From Elysia chlorotica (Eukaryota > Mollusca > Gastropoda > Plakobranchidae): DNA of 64,000 nucleotides. The position numbers and the translations under genes are program-made. The notes under the pieces are model-generated. The model had not been told where the DNA came from. It saw only the letters and a list, made by a program, of their open reading frames with translations, and ran no database searches. Below are positions 35,722-55,352 of this stretch, one piece after another. Numbering within the stretch: position 1 is the first letter of the stretch; the number at the start of each line of letters is the position of its first letter. The stretch covers positions 278,477 to 342,476 of the forward strand of contig RQTK01000310.1 of NCBI GenBank assembly GCA_003991915.1. The letters are read 5' to 3'.

Positions 35722-37473
35722 TAATAATGATAATAATAATAGATAGTTTTTCTATCGCGCATAACCACCACACAAAGGTGGTGCTCTATGCTCTAAGCTT
35801 TGGTTGTAAAAATCAAAGCAATGTTTTGTTTTCTGCGTAAACGTCTTGTAGATCTCAAGAAAGAGAACATACTGCAAAGGGACCTTAGATAGGAATACCC
35901 GGGACTTGGCCGATCGCATTATACTGACACCGACCTTATCAGTAGCGAAAAAATTAGAGCGGAGATCGAATGCGTAACTTTCCGGTAAAAAAGCGGCGCG
36001 CTCTACCTTGGGACCCCCCTACCCTCTTCACGTCGCCTCACTGTCCTTACGTTGTCTCGCTGTCCTTAAGTTGTCTCACTGTCCTTACGTTGCTTCACTG
36101 TCCTTACTTTGCGTCACTGTCATTACGTTGCTTCACTGTGCTTCACTGTCCTTACGTTGCCTCACTGTCCTTACGTTGCTTCACTGTCCTTACGTTGGTT
36201 CACTAGCCTTACGTGTCCTTACGTTGCCTCACTGTGCTTACGTTGCCTCACTGTGCTTACGTTGCTTCACTGTGCTTCACTGTCCTTACGTTGCTTCACT
36301 GTCCTTACGTTGCTTCACTGCCCTTACGTTGCCTCACTGTCCTTACGTTGCTTCAATGTCCTTACGTTGCTTCACTGTCCTTACGTTGCTTCACTGTCCT
36401 TACGTTGCCTCACTGTCCTTACGTTGGTCTCCACATGTGCCCAGGGTCCCGTGGCGTGCCTGCCGGTTCCTTACAGAACCTCTGACCAGTCCAAGACCAT
36501 GCAGTCCCTGGTCAATCCTAGAACTGGTAAGGTACTTCACTGTTATTCTTGTTCCATTGTAATTCCTAAAATGTCCGTTATCACCATTACTACCACCACA
36601 GCCACTTTCATCCTCAGCTCTTTCTCCTCAACCTCACCATCCTCTTCCTCATTATGTTCACCATCATCATCAGAAGCAACAGCAGAAGCGACATTATCAT
36701 CATCACCCGTCATTATAAATAATAGTAGATAATAGTATCTCTTAATTCTCAATTTTAACCTTAACACTTTGTTTGATCCATCTATTCCTAGGGTTTAGAG
36801 GGAAAATGGGGAGGTTCTGAGGGATTATATACTACGTCACCTGGGGAACTGTGTGTGGCCAATGGGCCTACGTACTACGACACCTGAGAATTTTATCAGT
36901 TACTTCACATATAAAGAAAAAAAACACAAGAAAACTTGTATCTACACATTTTGTATTATTTTCAGTGGTTTAAAGACAAATAATCATGGGTTTTCCTGAT
37001 ACTTTTGACTTTTTTTTTAATTTAGAAGGCATCCAAGATCTGCGCGAATGCGGTCCAACAATAGCTTTCCTAAATGTAGAGATCGCATTGAGGTTTTTTC
37101 TCACCACGCCTATCGGCAACGTAGATGATGAAAGAACCTTCTCCGTACTGAAACAAGTGAAAATTAGGCATAAATCTACATGGGGTAGTAGTAGCATCAA
37201 ATTGATCGAGAGCCCCACGGCTCATGGACAGCCTAGAGCCCCGCACTTTGTTAACGCGGCGCTGCATACAGTAATATTGCAAATTGCAATGCTTGAATTT
37301 TTTAGAGACATTTTATTTCCACAGGAGAGAAGTCCTTTCCTGTCGACCTGCCGGCTCACTTGGTAGGTCGGAGCGAGGTCCTGGAGTTTGGCCTGCAGTG
37401 TAAGCGTCTGGGCGTGGAGTACGTGGGGCTGTGCTGCGGCAACTGTTCTCACTACACCAGGACTCTGGCAGAG

Positions 37474-37528
<55 letters not shown>

Positions 37529-37530
37529 AG

Positions 37531-37598
<68 letters not shown>

Positions 37599-37603
37599 TG
37601 TAT

Positions 37604-37646
<43 letters not shown>

Positions 37647-38029
37647 TGTTGTTGTTGTTGTTGTTGTTGTAGCAGTAGTATCTGGCCAAAGCAGTCTCCA
37701 AAGTCGAATGGACAACAAATTTTACAGTATTCCCATTGTATTGATACATGGTTTCTTCGTGTGGAATTGAACCTCCTTAGTGACCGTAGACATTGAAAGC
37801 TGGTTCGGGAACAGACGTAGTTCCGTTCCGTTTCCAGCTTGATGATTTCTCTCTCTAGTTTGGTATTACTTGTCATTCTCTATTGGGATAACTTGTCATT
37901 CTCCAGTCGTACGGCCGACAGCCACCAGCCAGCCGGTTCTCACCCGACATGTCCCAGCATTACATGTACGGCGATAAAACCAGGTTCAAGAAATACAACA
38001 CGGAGGACCTGGTGGCAGCCAAGCACTGA
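30609..38029 (+). CDS. BHMT: Betaine-homocysteine S-methyltransferase, 8 exons
   Basis: Exons 30609-30618, 31048-31241, 32065-32259, 33700-33811, 34774-34952, 36445-36526, 37325-37473 and 37907-38029 join in phase to 347 codons plus TGA. Human BHMT is 406 residues; this protein lacks the long C-terminal oligomerisation arm. [64 protein letters not shown] and [12 protein letters not shown] follow the homocysteine S-methyltransferase barrel. The three zinc-binding cysteines are present: GLNC (Cys211) and GLCCGN (Cys294, Cys295), equivalent to human 217, 299 and 300. The enzyme moves a methyl group from betaine to homocysteine, giving methionine and dimethylglycine. Exon 1 codes only MPSG. The invertebrate BHMT-like subclass may use a different methyl donor, which I cannot tell. 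Confidence 0.93.
30915..31005 (-). mobile_element. tRNA-derived SINE head in BHMT intron 1
   Basis: Reverse complement reads GTTGGCTCAGGCGGTGAGTG (A-box like) and AAGGTTTGAATCTCTGC (B-box like), followed by an unrelated AT-rich tail. Not a plausible functional tRNA. Confidence 0.5.
31343..31371 (+). repeat. Long G-run in BHMT intron 2
   Basis: A G homopolymer of about 25 or more bases after GTGGTG; a second G-rich stretch is at 31480-31496. Such runs can form G-quadruplexes and are prone to length error. A (GA)n tract follows at about 31798-31847. Confidence 0.85.
32905..33460 (+). mobile_element. 5'-truncated LINE 3' end in BHMT intron 3
   Basis: The frame from 33011 reads [29 protein letters not shown] sequence, then [23 protein letters not shown] and [19 protein letters not shown], and ends CARPDT-stop. 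This is the C-terminus of a LINE endonuclease-reverse transcriptase. It is followed by (TGAA)n at 33442-33455, a typical simple-repeat 3' tail. The 5' part is missing and upstream homology begins about 32910. Sense to BHMT. Confidence 0.85.
34020..34720 (+). repeat. Dispersed ~85-bp duplication in BHMT intron 4
   Basis: GTGTTGTCACTTAAYGCTGA followed by RCATGYAATRAG and CAATGTTAGTGG appears at about 34032 and 34625; the block GTTAGTGGATTGTTCTGT is itself doubled at 34078-34116. Confidence 0.6.
35575..35740. repeat. (CA)n and (AAT)n microsatellites in BHMT intron 5
   Basis: (AC)n at about 35583-35605 and (TAA)n with interruptions at about 35666-35740. Confidence 0.9.
36035..36430 (+). repeat. 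19-bp pyrimidine-rich, AG-poor array before BHMT exon 6
   Basis: About 20 units of TTCACTGTCCTTACGTTGC lie immediately upstream of the exon 6 acceptor (AG 36443-36444). Across the array I see AG only once (CACTAGCC near 36202), so it behaves as a long polypyrimidine-like, AG-depleted zone. It opens all three plus-strand frames, which explains long spurious open frames here. Confidence 0.85.
36986..37260 (+). mobile_element. hAT transposase dimerisation-domain fragment in BHMT intron 6
   Basis: The frame from 36986 reads [20 protein letters not shown] then [11 protein letters not shown], close in order and spacing to the C-terminal hAT dimerisation motif (ALRIFLTxPV...ERSFSxLKxIK). The rest of a transposase is absent, so this is a relic or part of a domesticated copy. 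The call rests on one motif. Confidence 0.55.
37474..37670 (+). repeat. (GTA)n microsatellite starting exactly at the BHMT exon 7 donor
   Basis: Exon 7 ends GCAGAG at 37473 and the intron begins GTAGTAGTA. About 18 GTA repeats run to a second GAG at 37528-37530, which is again followed by GTAGTA. The tract then continues to about 37645 and passes into (GTT)n. The first 19 triplets are in frame as valines plus one glutamate. Confidence 0.9.
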
Positions 38030-38034
38030 CCAGC

Positions 38035-38575
38035 AGGTCAGATTCTTCAGGTTCCTGTCAAACATCGACTAGACCAGGCCAGACTTTACATGTTTCTGTC
38101 AAATACGGACAAGGCCAGACCAGACTCCATACGTTCCTGCCAAACACTAACTAGACCAGTGTCACCAGACCAGACTCTAGAGGTTCCTATCAAACACTGA
38201 CTATACACGACCAGGCTCTTCACATTCCTGCCAAACACTGACTAGACCACTCTAAAGGTTCCTGTCAAACACTGACGAATCCAGACTCTACAGGTTCCTG
38301 TCATACACTGACGAAACCAGACTCTACAGGTTCCTGACAAACACTGACTAGACCAGACTCTACAGTTTCCTGACAAACACTGACTCCACAGGTTCCTGTC
38401 AAACACCGACTATATCTAACCAGATTCTACAGATTCCTGCCAACACTGTACACCACCAGATTCTACACATTCCTGCCAACACTGACTAGATCAGACTACA
38501 GGTTTCTGCCAAACACTGACTAATCCAGACTCTACAGGTTCCTGTCACCACACCCTTCTGTATCCAGCAGATTCC
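38035..38575 (+). repeat. Degenerate minisatellite in the BHMT 3' untranslated region
   Basis: About 12 imperfect copies of CTCTACAGGTTCCTGYCAAAC plus ACTGACTAGACCAGA, unit ~37-58 bp, start right after the stop codon and stop before the AATAAA at 38620. Confidence 0.8.
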
Positions 38576-38619
38576 GTGACAGTTTCTACGGGAGTATAGT
38601 ATTAGTAATCGAATAGTTG

Positions 38620-38625
38620 AATAAA
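38620..38625 (+). terminator. Candidate BHMT polyadenylation signal AATAAA
   Basis: AATAAA about 590 nt after the BHMT stop and just beyond the minisatellite. Confidence 0.5.
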
Positions 38626-38894
38626 GTATTTTCAAACAAAAGTGATTTGTCTTGTATGTCTTGCAAATTTGGAATTTGTTGCCTTGTTGTTGTTTTTTTG
38701 TATCAATAAATCTTCAAGCTATTACAATTCAAAATGTGTGGTGATTTAATATCAAAGGAGAGAGTAAAATAATGCAAATGCGCTGTTCGGAAAAGTTATT
38801 AAAATATAAAAAGAGGCTTAAGACAAAAAGGGAAAAAATGTTTTTCTTTTACGCTGTCAATCAAGGGATGATTACTTGTTTCCTTTTATTTAAG

Positions 38895-39095
38895 GGCTTG
38901 ATAATCTGGGGTTAGAGCATTGGCTTCCTACGCAACAGGTCTGCGGTTCGATCAATGCTCTAGGGCCTACTCTTTGGGTACGTATCACATGATGTCAGTT
39001 TAATTAATGTGACTAATCAAGTCCCAGGCCGGGTATCCCGCTCTGGGGTCGGATCCGCAATAAAATTATATCCTCGGTGCTTAGCTCGAACTATA
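38895..39095 (+). mobile_element. tRNA-derived SINE, diverged
   Basis: TCTGGGGTTAGAGCATTGGC (A-box like) and CTGCGGTTCGATCAATGC (B-box like) are followed by GTGACTAATCAAGTCCCAGG and CTGGGGTCGGATCCGCAAT, which resemble the body of the SINE at 59818. Confidence 0.55.
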
Positions 39096-41060
39096 AGATA
39101 AGAGCCATTTAAATACATGTAGTTATATTATCACATCCATTTGGGGGACCTTTTAATAACCCCCCCCCCCCTCCTGACAGGTTTTCCCCTCTCTTTACGC
39201 TATTCTTGCAACAGCCTATGTCCTCACAGCGCCGCCAAACCAGTACCCACTTTTACCGTGGCTATCTACTTTGCCAATTCATACTGCGTTAAATGTTTGG
39301 ATGTGGCGCGTCCTAAATGTTAGTCTTTGAACCTTGGGCAGATTACATTATCCCAATGTGGTCTACTCCATAGAATAATACACTGTAGTCTTCTTTGAAT
39401 ATATCTTAGCATGCAAAGAAAAAATAATTAGAAGGGTGATACCTAACTCTAGTCGGAAAAAGAGAGAGAGGGAGGGGGTAGGAAGAGAGGGAGAGAGAAA
39501 GAATGGAAAGAGCGAGGGAGATATAATTAAAAGACACACATAGATAACAACCGTAAACATTACTGTCAAGGGCTGACGACCCCAAACAGAAGTGGATCAA
39601 GGCCGAGTGATAAAGCTGACTGGACACGATAAAAAACAAAATTGTTGGACCCAGAGGATGGAAAGAGTTAAGCTTTGATACTGATAGTGGTGCGGAAAGA
39701 GAGGACAAAAATCATAGACAGTTAGGATAACTTTTTTGAAAGTTGCATAGACAGAGAAAAGTCGGACACAAAAACTTTTCTTCACCTTTTTTGTTGTGTT
39801 TGTATTTTTTGTTCTTTTTATTGTTTTTGTTTTCGTTTTCTTTTTACATTTGTTTTTATTGAAAAGACTGATAATACATAATATTTTTTTCAAATTGCAG
39901 TAATAATTAGCAACTCATGGGTTGGTCTAGATAATTTTTTTTAAAATAAATTGGTGAATGTTCGCCAAGTAAGGTTTGCTTCATTTATGATTTTTTTTTC
40001 GTTACTCTCCTATGCAATAATTATTATTGCAGCGTAAAAAAAAAAGAAGAAAAAAAAGAAAACTGGACAATACAGCGTTGCATCGAAGTAGATGTATAAC
40101 CTCCATATTATCTCAAGGTTTACACAGGGTTACACTTAAAGATGGTGTTTCACCTCCTTAAATTATTAGCCCATGGATGATACAACGTCAAAGCAGATGT
40201 ATCACCTACATACATTATTAACTCATTGATGCCAAACCATTACATCGAAGTAGGTGTATCACCTCTACACATTACTATCTAATGGGCGATACAGCATAAA
40301 ATTGAAGCAGGTGTATCATCTATAAAAATGATGATTAATAATAATAATAATAATAAAAATAATAATATAGTAAAATACAAGTCGTATTTGTCTTTTGTTG
40401 TCATTTTTAAAAGAGAATTTAATTAATTATTACAAAAGATATGTTTGTCTTATTTTTTTCTCTTTAAAAGGTCACCTTTTTTGAAAAACGTTTTCTATTA
40501 TATGTAATTCACTGATCAGTTTGTCCACAACGAAAAAAAAATACAATTTTGTTATGTTCCAGCACAAAGGACAACATAGATGAAGCCTTACACCCGAGTA
40601 CAAAGTTACAGCATGTTTTGAGCATGCACTATAGTATAACGACTTTTCAGATCAGACGGAAGAACAAGATTTGAAAAAAGAGTTCTTTATTCAAAATCAA
40701 ATTTGACAAAAATTCTTTCAACATAGATGCACATGATATCACAAAAATATGGCTAGTTCTTCCCTATAAAGTGCAAGAAAGGTTACAAGTCTGTATATAA
40801 ACATAAACAAATTGTAACCAAGGATTTATAGTAAAAAAGGCAAAACATGTAGCACCAGAGCACCATACTATGAAGTACAAGGACTTCACAAACGCAGGAA
40901 AAAGAACATACATGTAGTTCATAACTGCTGCAACTGCAACACACTTAAGGACAGTACATCAGGCCTGTATGTACACAATTCAAAAGAATTCTTAAATGCT
41001 TCAAGCATACACAAGTTTATAAGAGTAAACTGGGAAGCGCGATGGAATAACCTGACAAAC
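39096..41060. other. Intergenic region between BHMT and JMJD7 (convergent genes)
   Basis: No gene recognised. A purine-rich GAGAGGGAG stretch lies at about 39460-39520, an (AAT)n tract at about 40330-40375, and four loose repeats of GAAGTAGRTGTATCACCT at about 40085-40320. The genes on both sides are transcribed toward this region. Confidence 0.6.
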
Positions 41061-41066
41061 AACAAA

Positions 41067-41500
41067 CTACACTGTGTCCAACCACATTGAGGTCACTGGG
41101 CCAGAATGATAATTATTCCATCGCGCTTTCCAGTTTTCTTTTATAAAATTATGCATGGTTGGCTTTGAATTTGATATAGGTACATGCACCTTAGTAGGTT
41201 CCCGTTCAAGCCCCATCTTGGCGAGCTCATCAGACATTTCAGTTCCTTCAATTCTAACATGGCTGAGGATCCAGCAGAGAGTAATTTTCTTACCATTTTG
41301 CTGCAGTTCATGAATTTTTCTCAATATGTGAAGAATTTTTTGATTATTCAAGTTTTCCTCTCCAACTGCTTTCACCAGGGAAAGCGAGTCAGAGGATAAA
41401 AAATGTTTCTTTTCTTGAGGTGGGGACCGTGTCAAGTTCCATGCACCGGGCAAATGCCTCCAATGAACTGAAAATCACCTTAAGAAGCATCCTTCATGCA
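41067..41500 (-). mobile_element. LINE RNase H fragment just downstream of JMJD7
   Basis: On the minus strand SSDSLSLVKAVGEENLNNQK, ITLCWILSHVRIEGTEMSDE and LAKMGLERE form the second half of a LINE RNase H domain (SDS, then the W-x-x-SHV and GTEMSDELAK block, normally GNExADxLAK). It is open for 128 codons but isolated, with nothing of a reverse transcriptase attached. Confidence 0.75.
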
Positions 41501-41622
41501 GAGTCCACTGTCTTATAAAACAAGATGGTTCCTGATTCTGTGTTGGGATTTGGAAAATAAAAACATTTCCATGACAAGCTGCGTGTCATTTATAACCTTC
41601 TACTCTCCAGGCAAAGTGAGGT

Positions 41623-49650
<8,028 letters not shown>

Positions 49651-49719
49651 CTGGAAAAAAAAAGATTTTAAATTTTCTTTATAAATAGAGTATAAAATAC
49701 TCACAAGAAAAAGGGTTAT

Positions 49720-49765
49720 CAATACAGTGGTCTCTGCCTAAGAACGTATCCCTTGGGAGACAAGA
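49720..49765. mobile_element. Isolated pogo-type transposon end
   Basis: TACAGTGGTCTCTGCCTAAG plus AACGTATC resembles the terminal repeat of the MITE at 11370 (TACAGTTGTCTCTGCTTATG). I do not find the opposite end nearby. Confidence 0.3.
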
Positions 49766-50146
49766 AATGAAGAATAATGGGTCCCTAGATTGATTGGGTT
49801 ATATAGCGCAGAGTAGAAGATGAGCGTAATGCTTTGAGTCATCAATGAAGTGACGCAGCCGTTGCATATTTAGCAACACTTGGGCTTTTGCCCAACAAGT
49901 TGTAATCTTTGGTGAATCAATGTCCTATTTCCTGAAGAATTGTTCATGTTACTTCTCACCTCTCTCACAGCACGCAGACATACATACAGGTGCAAACAAT
50001 TATCGAGAAAAACTTCAATTCTTTTGTAAATCTGTGTTTCTACATGGTTTGTCAACATTTCAGAAAGGCCTAATGATTAAAACCTAAATCTTTAGTCAAA
50101 GTCATGAATCACAAATTATGCCAAGTCAAATTCTAAAGAAAAAAAC

Positions 50147-52881
50147 CTTGATTTTTAATTTTTGAAAGTTCCACGACAAGGAGGTTGGAGTCCTTTGTAG
50201 CTTCAGCCTTCACATCATAACCTCCCTGCAGCAAAAGAAAGTGAAACGAAATAGCTGACAATTCATTAAATATATTGGTACAATTACAATCTGATTTTTC
50301 ACGAATTTGTTTTTGTATCTACTCATGTGAAATTTTTCAAGATTTCATCAATATAATTATTCAATGCAGAAGATTAAGTTTATCATTAGAAATTATTTTA
50401 ACAATGAAAATGCAATTTATCTGAGAGAAACCTGGTATATGTAGGCTACAATTAAAGTTTAAGTGCTCTATGTAGGTATATGATCTTGATATACGCGTTT
50501 ATCATTGCAGTTAGACTTCATTCACGGAATAATAAACTTCTTTACATTGAAAAATTAATGAATTATTGATTAACCTCATGTCTAATTGAGTTAACTTTTT
50601 CTTAATTGACTTTAAAAGTTGAACAACTTAAATGATTGCATAGTGAATGCAATCTTTAAACCACTCACAAAACTTTCAAGTGGCAAATTTCAAGGTGCGT
50701 GCTTAAGAGGGATACCAGACTTTGATTGTTATTTCGTGAAAATTTGGGGATTTTTTTTTCATTATTTATTTGAGATAAAAGTTGGAAACTTCAACTAAAG
50801 AAAAGATAGGATAAGACTTACAGATTCACGGAGTTTCCTTTTTACGTTGTGAATATCTTGCATAGTGACTTCCTTCCCAGTCACACTACACATTTCCTGC
50901 CGTATGGCCTGTGATGGGATGTTCAATCTGATGAGATTGTGCAAGATTTCCTGCTCTGCCTTTGTGAATGATCTTTGCTTCACATATTTATTGTAGAGTT
51001 CAGGCCCTGTGACAGAGATAAAATTACAAGTGTCAAAAAGTTTAGACTGGACAAAACCAGCAACTATCAACTGTTGAGTAGACACTTTACAAATAAAAAC
51101 ACATTTCTGGAAAGTTCAGATAAAGATATCATTTTTGTCTCAATTATCATTCTTAGTTCTATTAAAAATTTAAAGACATTTCAAAGTCAACGCAATCGAT
51201 AAGTACTTGAAGCGAATGATCATGTTCTTGAAAGTAAATGTACACAGGTTAAAAAGTGCGTAAAATTCCCCCTGAAGTATGTAAAGTTGTGACTGTTTTG
51301 CAAGAGATTTACAGAATACAGAAACTAAACTAGTCCCTTCCTGGAGATACTCTGTGTTTATGGTGCATGAGTTTGGATGAATTGTGTGTATCACATCAAT
51401 TTGCCCATCAGCGTGTAGAATTTTTTTAAATATCACTAATTACAATTGAGTGCCTGCCCTATATTACTTACCAATCTCGTGATTATGTTTGTCATTTAAG
51501 ATGGTTACAACAATCTTGCTCTTGTCGTCTTTACTGAGGGTGGCATGAATTTTGGCTAAACATCCCTCTTTACTGGATCTGAATATAATAAAAAAAATTT
51601 TTTTTAATATTAGGTCTTTAGCACAGATTTCTGTAAAAGCAGGATGGATTCAGGTTTTACATGACCATCTGCCTACAACTGTTAGAAATGAATATGAAAC
51701 AATATTAGAAAAAATAATGAAATCAAAAACACAAATCTCTCTTCTCCTTTTTCATAATCATATCCTGTCATTTTAGTTTTACTGGCATCTATATTCAAAA
51801 AACAAACTTTACAAAGAAGTGGTGGAGTCTTAAATATCACTAGGTTGTTGTTGTTGAGTTGGTCTTAAAACGTCCAAAATCAGCACTATATAGGCTAGGC
51901 CTATATTGTGGACGGGCCCCAAGACTGTCAAACATCACTAGGTAAGTTTGAATAGACGAATTACTGGTTGGGTCTATGTCAGTTATTGCCTGACCAGCTG
52001 AAGTCTTGTCTCTGTGTGGCAGCATGTAGAATTGTCAGACCTTAGTCTTGAGAGCTCTGAGCTGTAACCGTATAGAATAATCCTGAGGAACCTAAACTAG
52101 GGCTTGATCTAGATAGGGACTCCTTGACTATTGTGGTTCCTAACCTGTGGGCGATCAAATGGGTGGTGGGCGGGCGGGTGGAATTTGATTATTAAACTTA
52201 AATAAAATACCAGCCAGCTGTACCGTACTTCTTGTAGTTGTCTTTTTGTTATACCTGCACTCCCTGTCTTTTGATGTTATTTTAATTTTGTTTTTATTGT
52301 ATTCGCATGATTTGTTTGATTCAAAAAGACTGTGTCGGGGATTTGATTATTCAATTGTTAATTTGAACACTGGTACAATGCAGGCTGGGAAGGGGGTGGG
52401 GACACATACGCCAGCACATAAAATTGATATGTTAAGCAATTGAAACGATCTCTTTCTCTCACACTCGTTTGTTCTCTTTGTCTGTCTCTTCACATGTTGC
52501 CTGACTCCTATGTAATCAAATCCCGCCCATTTGATCGGCCACAGGTTAGGGGTCACAAAACTCAAGGAGTGCCTGGATCCTGTCTAGGAGCGAGATTATT
52601 TCGTAGTCGTACCCTTTCTTTTCTCCTAAAAAGGAACACTATTTCCAATCACACCCTTACTTAGTTTCTCTGAGTCCTCTTCCTTTTGGAGTAAAGACAC
52701 CTCTGTGAGTGCATAAAAAGGTTTGGTATGCTAAAGTGTCTCCTTGTTTTTTGCTAGACCTTTTCACAAACGGCTGATATGTTGCATCACAATAACACTT
52801 CACTGCCTCAAAAAAGTCAGCCCATGTTGAAAATGTAGAGTAAACAGAAAGTACGCCTAAGCCCAGTTCTTTCGTAGCCAT
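50147..52881 (-). CDS. FAR1/ZSWIM3-N-like zinc-finger module, exons 1-4 fused in phase to JMJD7
   Basis: Exons 52881-52661, 51578-51472, 51006-50822 and 50225-50147 join in phase from ATG 52881 (context AACATGG) to codon 197 plus one base. That base completes a valine with the first two bases of the JMJD7 exon at 49650. WADFFEAVKCYC, a conserved aromatic region, LCTH (Cys57), GCLAKI (Cys80) and KHNHEI (His105, His107) give the C-C-H-H pattern of the FAR1/WRKY-GCM1 finger found in MULE transposases and in the N-terminal region of ZSWIM3-type proteins. A helical block follows (QRSFTKAEQEIL, IPSQAIRQEM, TMQDIHNVKRKL). No MULE catalytic core is visible. Probably a domesticated DNA-binding module. 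The frame stays open upstream of 52881, so an earlier start is possible. It could also be a separate gene whose last exon I have wrongly joined. Confidence 0.75.
51846..52045 (-). mobile_element. Rearranged SINE copy in intron 1 of the fusion gene
   Basis: The tail (reverse complement TTTTAAGACCAACTCAACAA, CCACAATATAGGC) is on the minus strand at 51850-51935, whereas GTGTGGCAGCATGTAGAATT plus GTCAGACC at 52015 reads in plus orientation. Either two fragments or an internal inversion. Confidence 0.6.
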
Positions 52882-53471
52882 GTTTTGCGGTATGGACGGA
52901 CGTCGGACGGTATGACGATTGCGGAAGCCACAATAAAGTACAGTTGGTCGCGAAAAAAAGCACCGTGGCGGTTCCTTGGCATTTTTTTTTTCTTGGTCCG
53001 GAAAATTGAAGTCTTTCTCAAGCATGGAGCCATTCATTCTACCACCATTGTCTCCAGAAAGACTATTACGCACAGGCTTGCGGGGTGAAATTTTGGCTTC
53101 TTTGGTTAACTTAGAGAAAGATATGGTCATTCTTGTTATTAGTCTTACCCAAAGAACACGACACACAGACTTGTAGGTCGACCTTCAATTCATTTTTGCC
53201 CATGCTACAGCTCATAAATGTTAAGGGAACATGTGTCAGTCATGGGTTCTCAATTTCATTATCTTATGTTTGCTTGTTTTTTCGTTGTTGTTATTTTTTT
53301 TTTTTTTTGCTTTTTTTTTAATGTATTCCACGCAGACCAGCGTCGTAAACACCACAGTACATTTTGCATCAAATTCCACATTTCATTAGAGGCTTTGCTT
53401 TTTTGTTTGTTGTTGTTGTTCTTGTTATTGTTGTTGTTGTTTTTGTTGTTGTCGTTGTTTTTTGTTGTTGC

Positions 53472-53519
<48 letters not shown>

Positions 53520-54465
53520 GTTTTTTTTTATCTTTTTTTTGTGGTCTCTGTCAATAACAATCTATCGCTGTAATAATTGAAGAGGGGTGTGGGGTCTGTC
53601 TAGGGCTTTCCAAAATTATATGTAGGCCAAGTCACCAAAGTTGAGAAACGTTTGCATTTAGAATCAAAGTCAGCTGTATCATTAAACCTATAGTAGAGTG
53701 AGTAGGCTTGAAAAAAAAAACTCTAGTCGTCTTAAAGAATGTCCTAAAAAATAACATTATTATTTTCTGCTTCTGGTTGTACAAATTTCACTGCTTATGT
53801 GTTGACAAAGGGACATCACTCTTGTAAACTTGAAAAAGTGTCAACAATCTATGTTAGAATCATGACGGGATGCCGACAATTTTGAGAATCTAACAATAAC
53901 TTTCAACTATCAGGTAATGATACCCACAGTGAGAAATTGATGGAACCTGGCTAGGTGACTCGAAATTTTCCTTAATAAAGACACACACCGTTTCTGATTA
54001 ATGCATTGATCCACATGTTGTCTGCAGGCCTACAAGAACACTCGATCTAGATCTAGATTCTAGTTCAGACAGAATAGTAGGCTCTATTAGGTCTAAGGTT
54101 GGATCATCAGCTGGTGTTTCCGTTGCTGTATTGGAGATTCTTAACCCATAATTTGTCATCCAGCTGACAATTTTACTGTGACAAATTACCGGGTTAAGGG
54201 ACATAACTCTTTCTTTTTCATACTAAGGTCATAAAAATCTTTAATAACATCTTAATTGTAGTATATCAAGGGATATAACACTAATAAAAAGCATCTCTTT
54301 TTATTTTCTCTCACTTATGTCCCTTGGACTAACACCCAACATTTTACGTCATTTTTTATTTTTACCATCTTTGTAATGGCTACCGGCAGACCTGAATGTC
54401 AACATGGCTGCTGCAAATACATGTACCAAACCTGATCAGATATATTCAATAAAATACCACAGGAT
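52882..54465. other. Intergenic region between the fusion gene and the H6PD-type exons
   Basis: Divergent promoters are expected here. It contains T-rich runs near 53298-53318, a (TTG)n tract at about 53405-53520 and a TAGATCTAGATCTAG motif near 54045. I looked for glucose-6-phosphate dehydrogenase exons on the plus strand and found none. Confidence 0.55.
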
Positions 54466-55352
54466 TCGAACCACGGACCTGAAGTAATTAACTGAAACTG
54501 AAGTCTTTACAGGTGTTTTCTTTTTGCAGGTCTGTGGATTATCTTTAGGACCTTTCCTATGAAATGCATGGTAGGTGTAGGTTATTTTACAATTGATAAT
54601 TATTTTTTTTTTGCCTTTGAAATGTTCTCTGATTGGACATCATGACATCGCAATTTATTTATATTTTTACTGTATATCTGTATTCTCTCAATTTTCAGCT
54701 GCAGTAAAAAGTTGTGCCATCTTAAGATACATTTACATAAGTTTTTTCTGTCAAGATTTTCCGATTTAGACTTTCTAGCAATCTTTATGTATTTTGCTTC
54801 TTTATCATATCTGTCCTGTTTTCTATGATTTACTTTTTGCAGTTAAGATTTTTCCCTGTAGAACTGTCTTATGTTTCTCACTTGTTGCCTTTCTGTGCAT
54901 TTTTTTGTTTTTTTTTAAATAGCTTGACGTTCTCGATAAAGTCTGACCCTTTTTCATGTCAATTTGTTGAATATAGTTCAATTAGACTCTGATACACTAT
55001 CTTTTCAACACTCCTCCATTCTACAAAAAATATCAATCATCCCATCCTATCGAGCTCAGCTCCTATACAACCAAGACATAGAGAGAAATCTTCAGGTCCT
55101 TCCACCTCATCCGAGAACACCCGAGAAAAGTCAGGCCTTTAGCTCACATGATTATTCATTAATACAAATCACCCAGTCCCCTCACATTCAAACTTCGAGT
55201 AATTTCTAGCACCTACTAGATAGATATAGACTCCAAGCCAGTTCTTAGCAAACAGCTGGTGAACACTACTCACGCGGTATATATGCTAGTACAGTAACAT
55301 ACGCATAAACAATGCGAAGCAGCATGACGTACCCATATCATCAGGAGGTCAA
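54466..55352 (+). repeat. ~880-bp direct repeat, left copy
   Basis: From TCGAACCACGGACCTGAAG to CATCAGGAGGTCAA, nearly identical to 57547-58424. Differences are scattered substitutions and small indels, such as a 6-bp indel in ACATTTACATAAG. The right end of this copy includes the acceptor CATCAG and the first eight bases of the exon at 55345. Confidence 0.92.

Noticed and set aside
36008-36732. Overlapping open frames of up to 207 codons
   Set aside because: All come from the 19-bp array before BHMT exon 6.
37313-37876. Open frames of poly-leucine, poly-valine, poly-serine and poly-threonine
   Set aside because: Translations of the GTA/GTT microsatellite in different frames.
52882-53166. 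N-terminal extension of the FAR1-like exon 1
   Set aside because: The frame is open, but its sequence shows no family similarity, and the ATG at 52881 has good context and sits just before the conserved domain. I keep the shorter start but cannot exclude the longer one.
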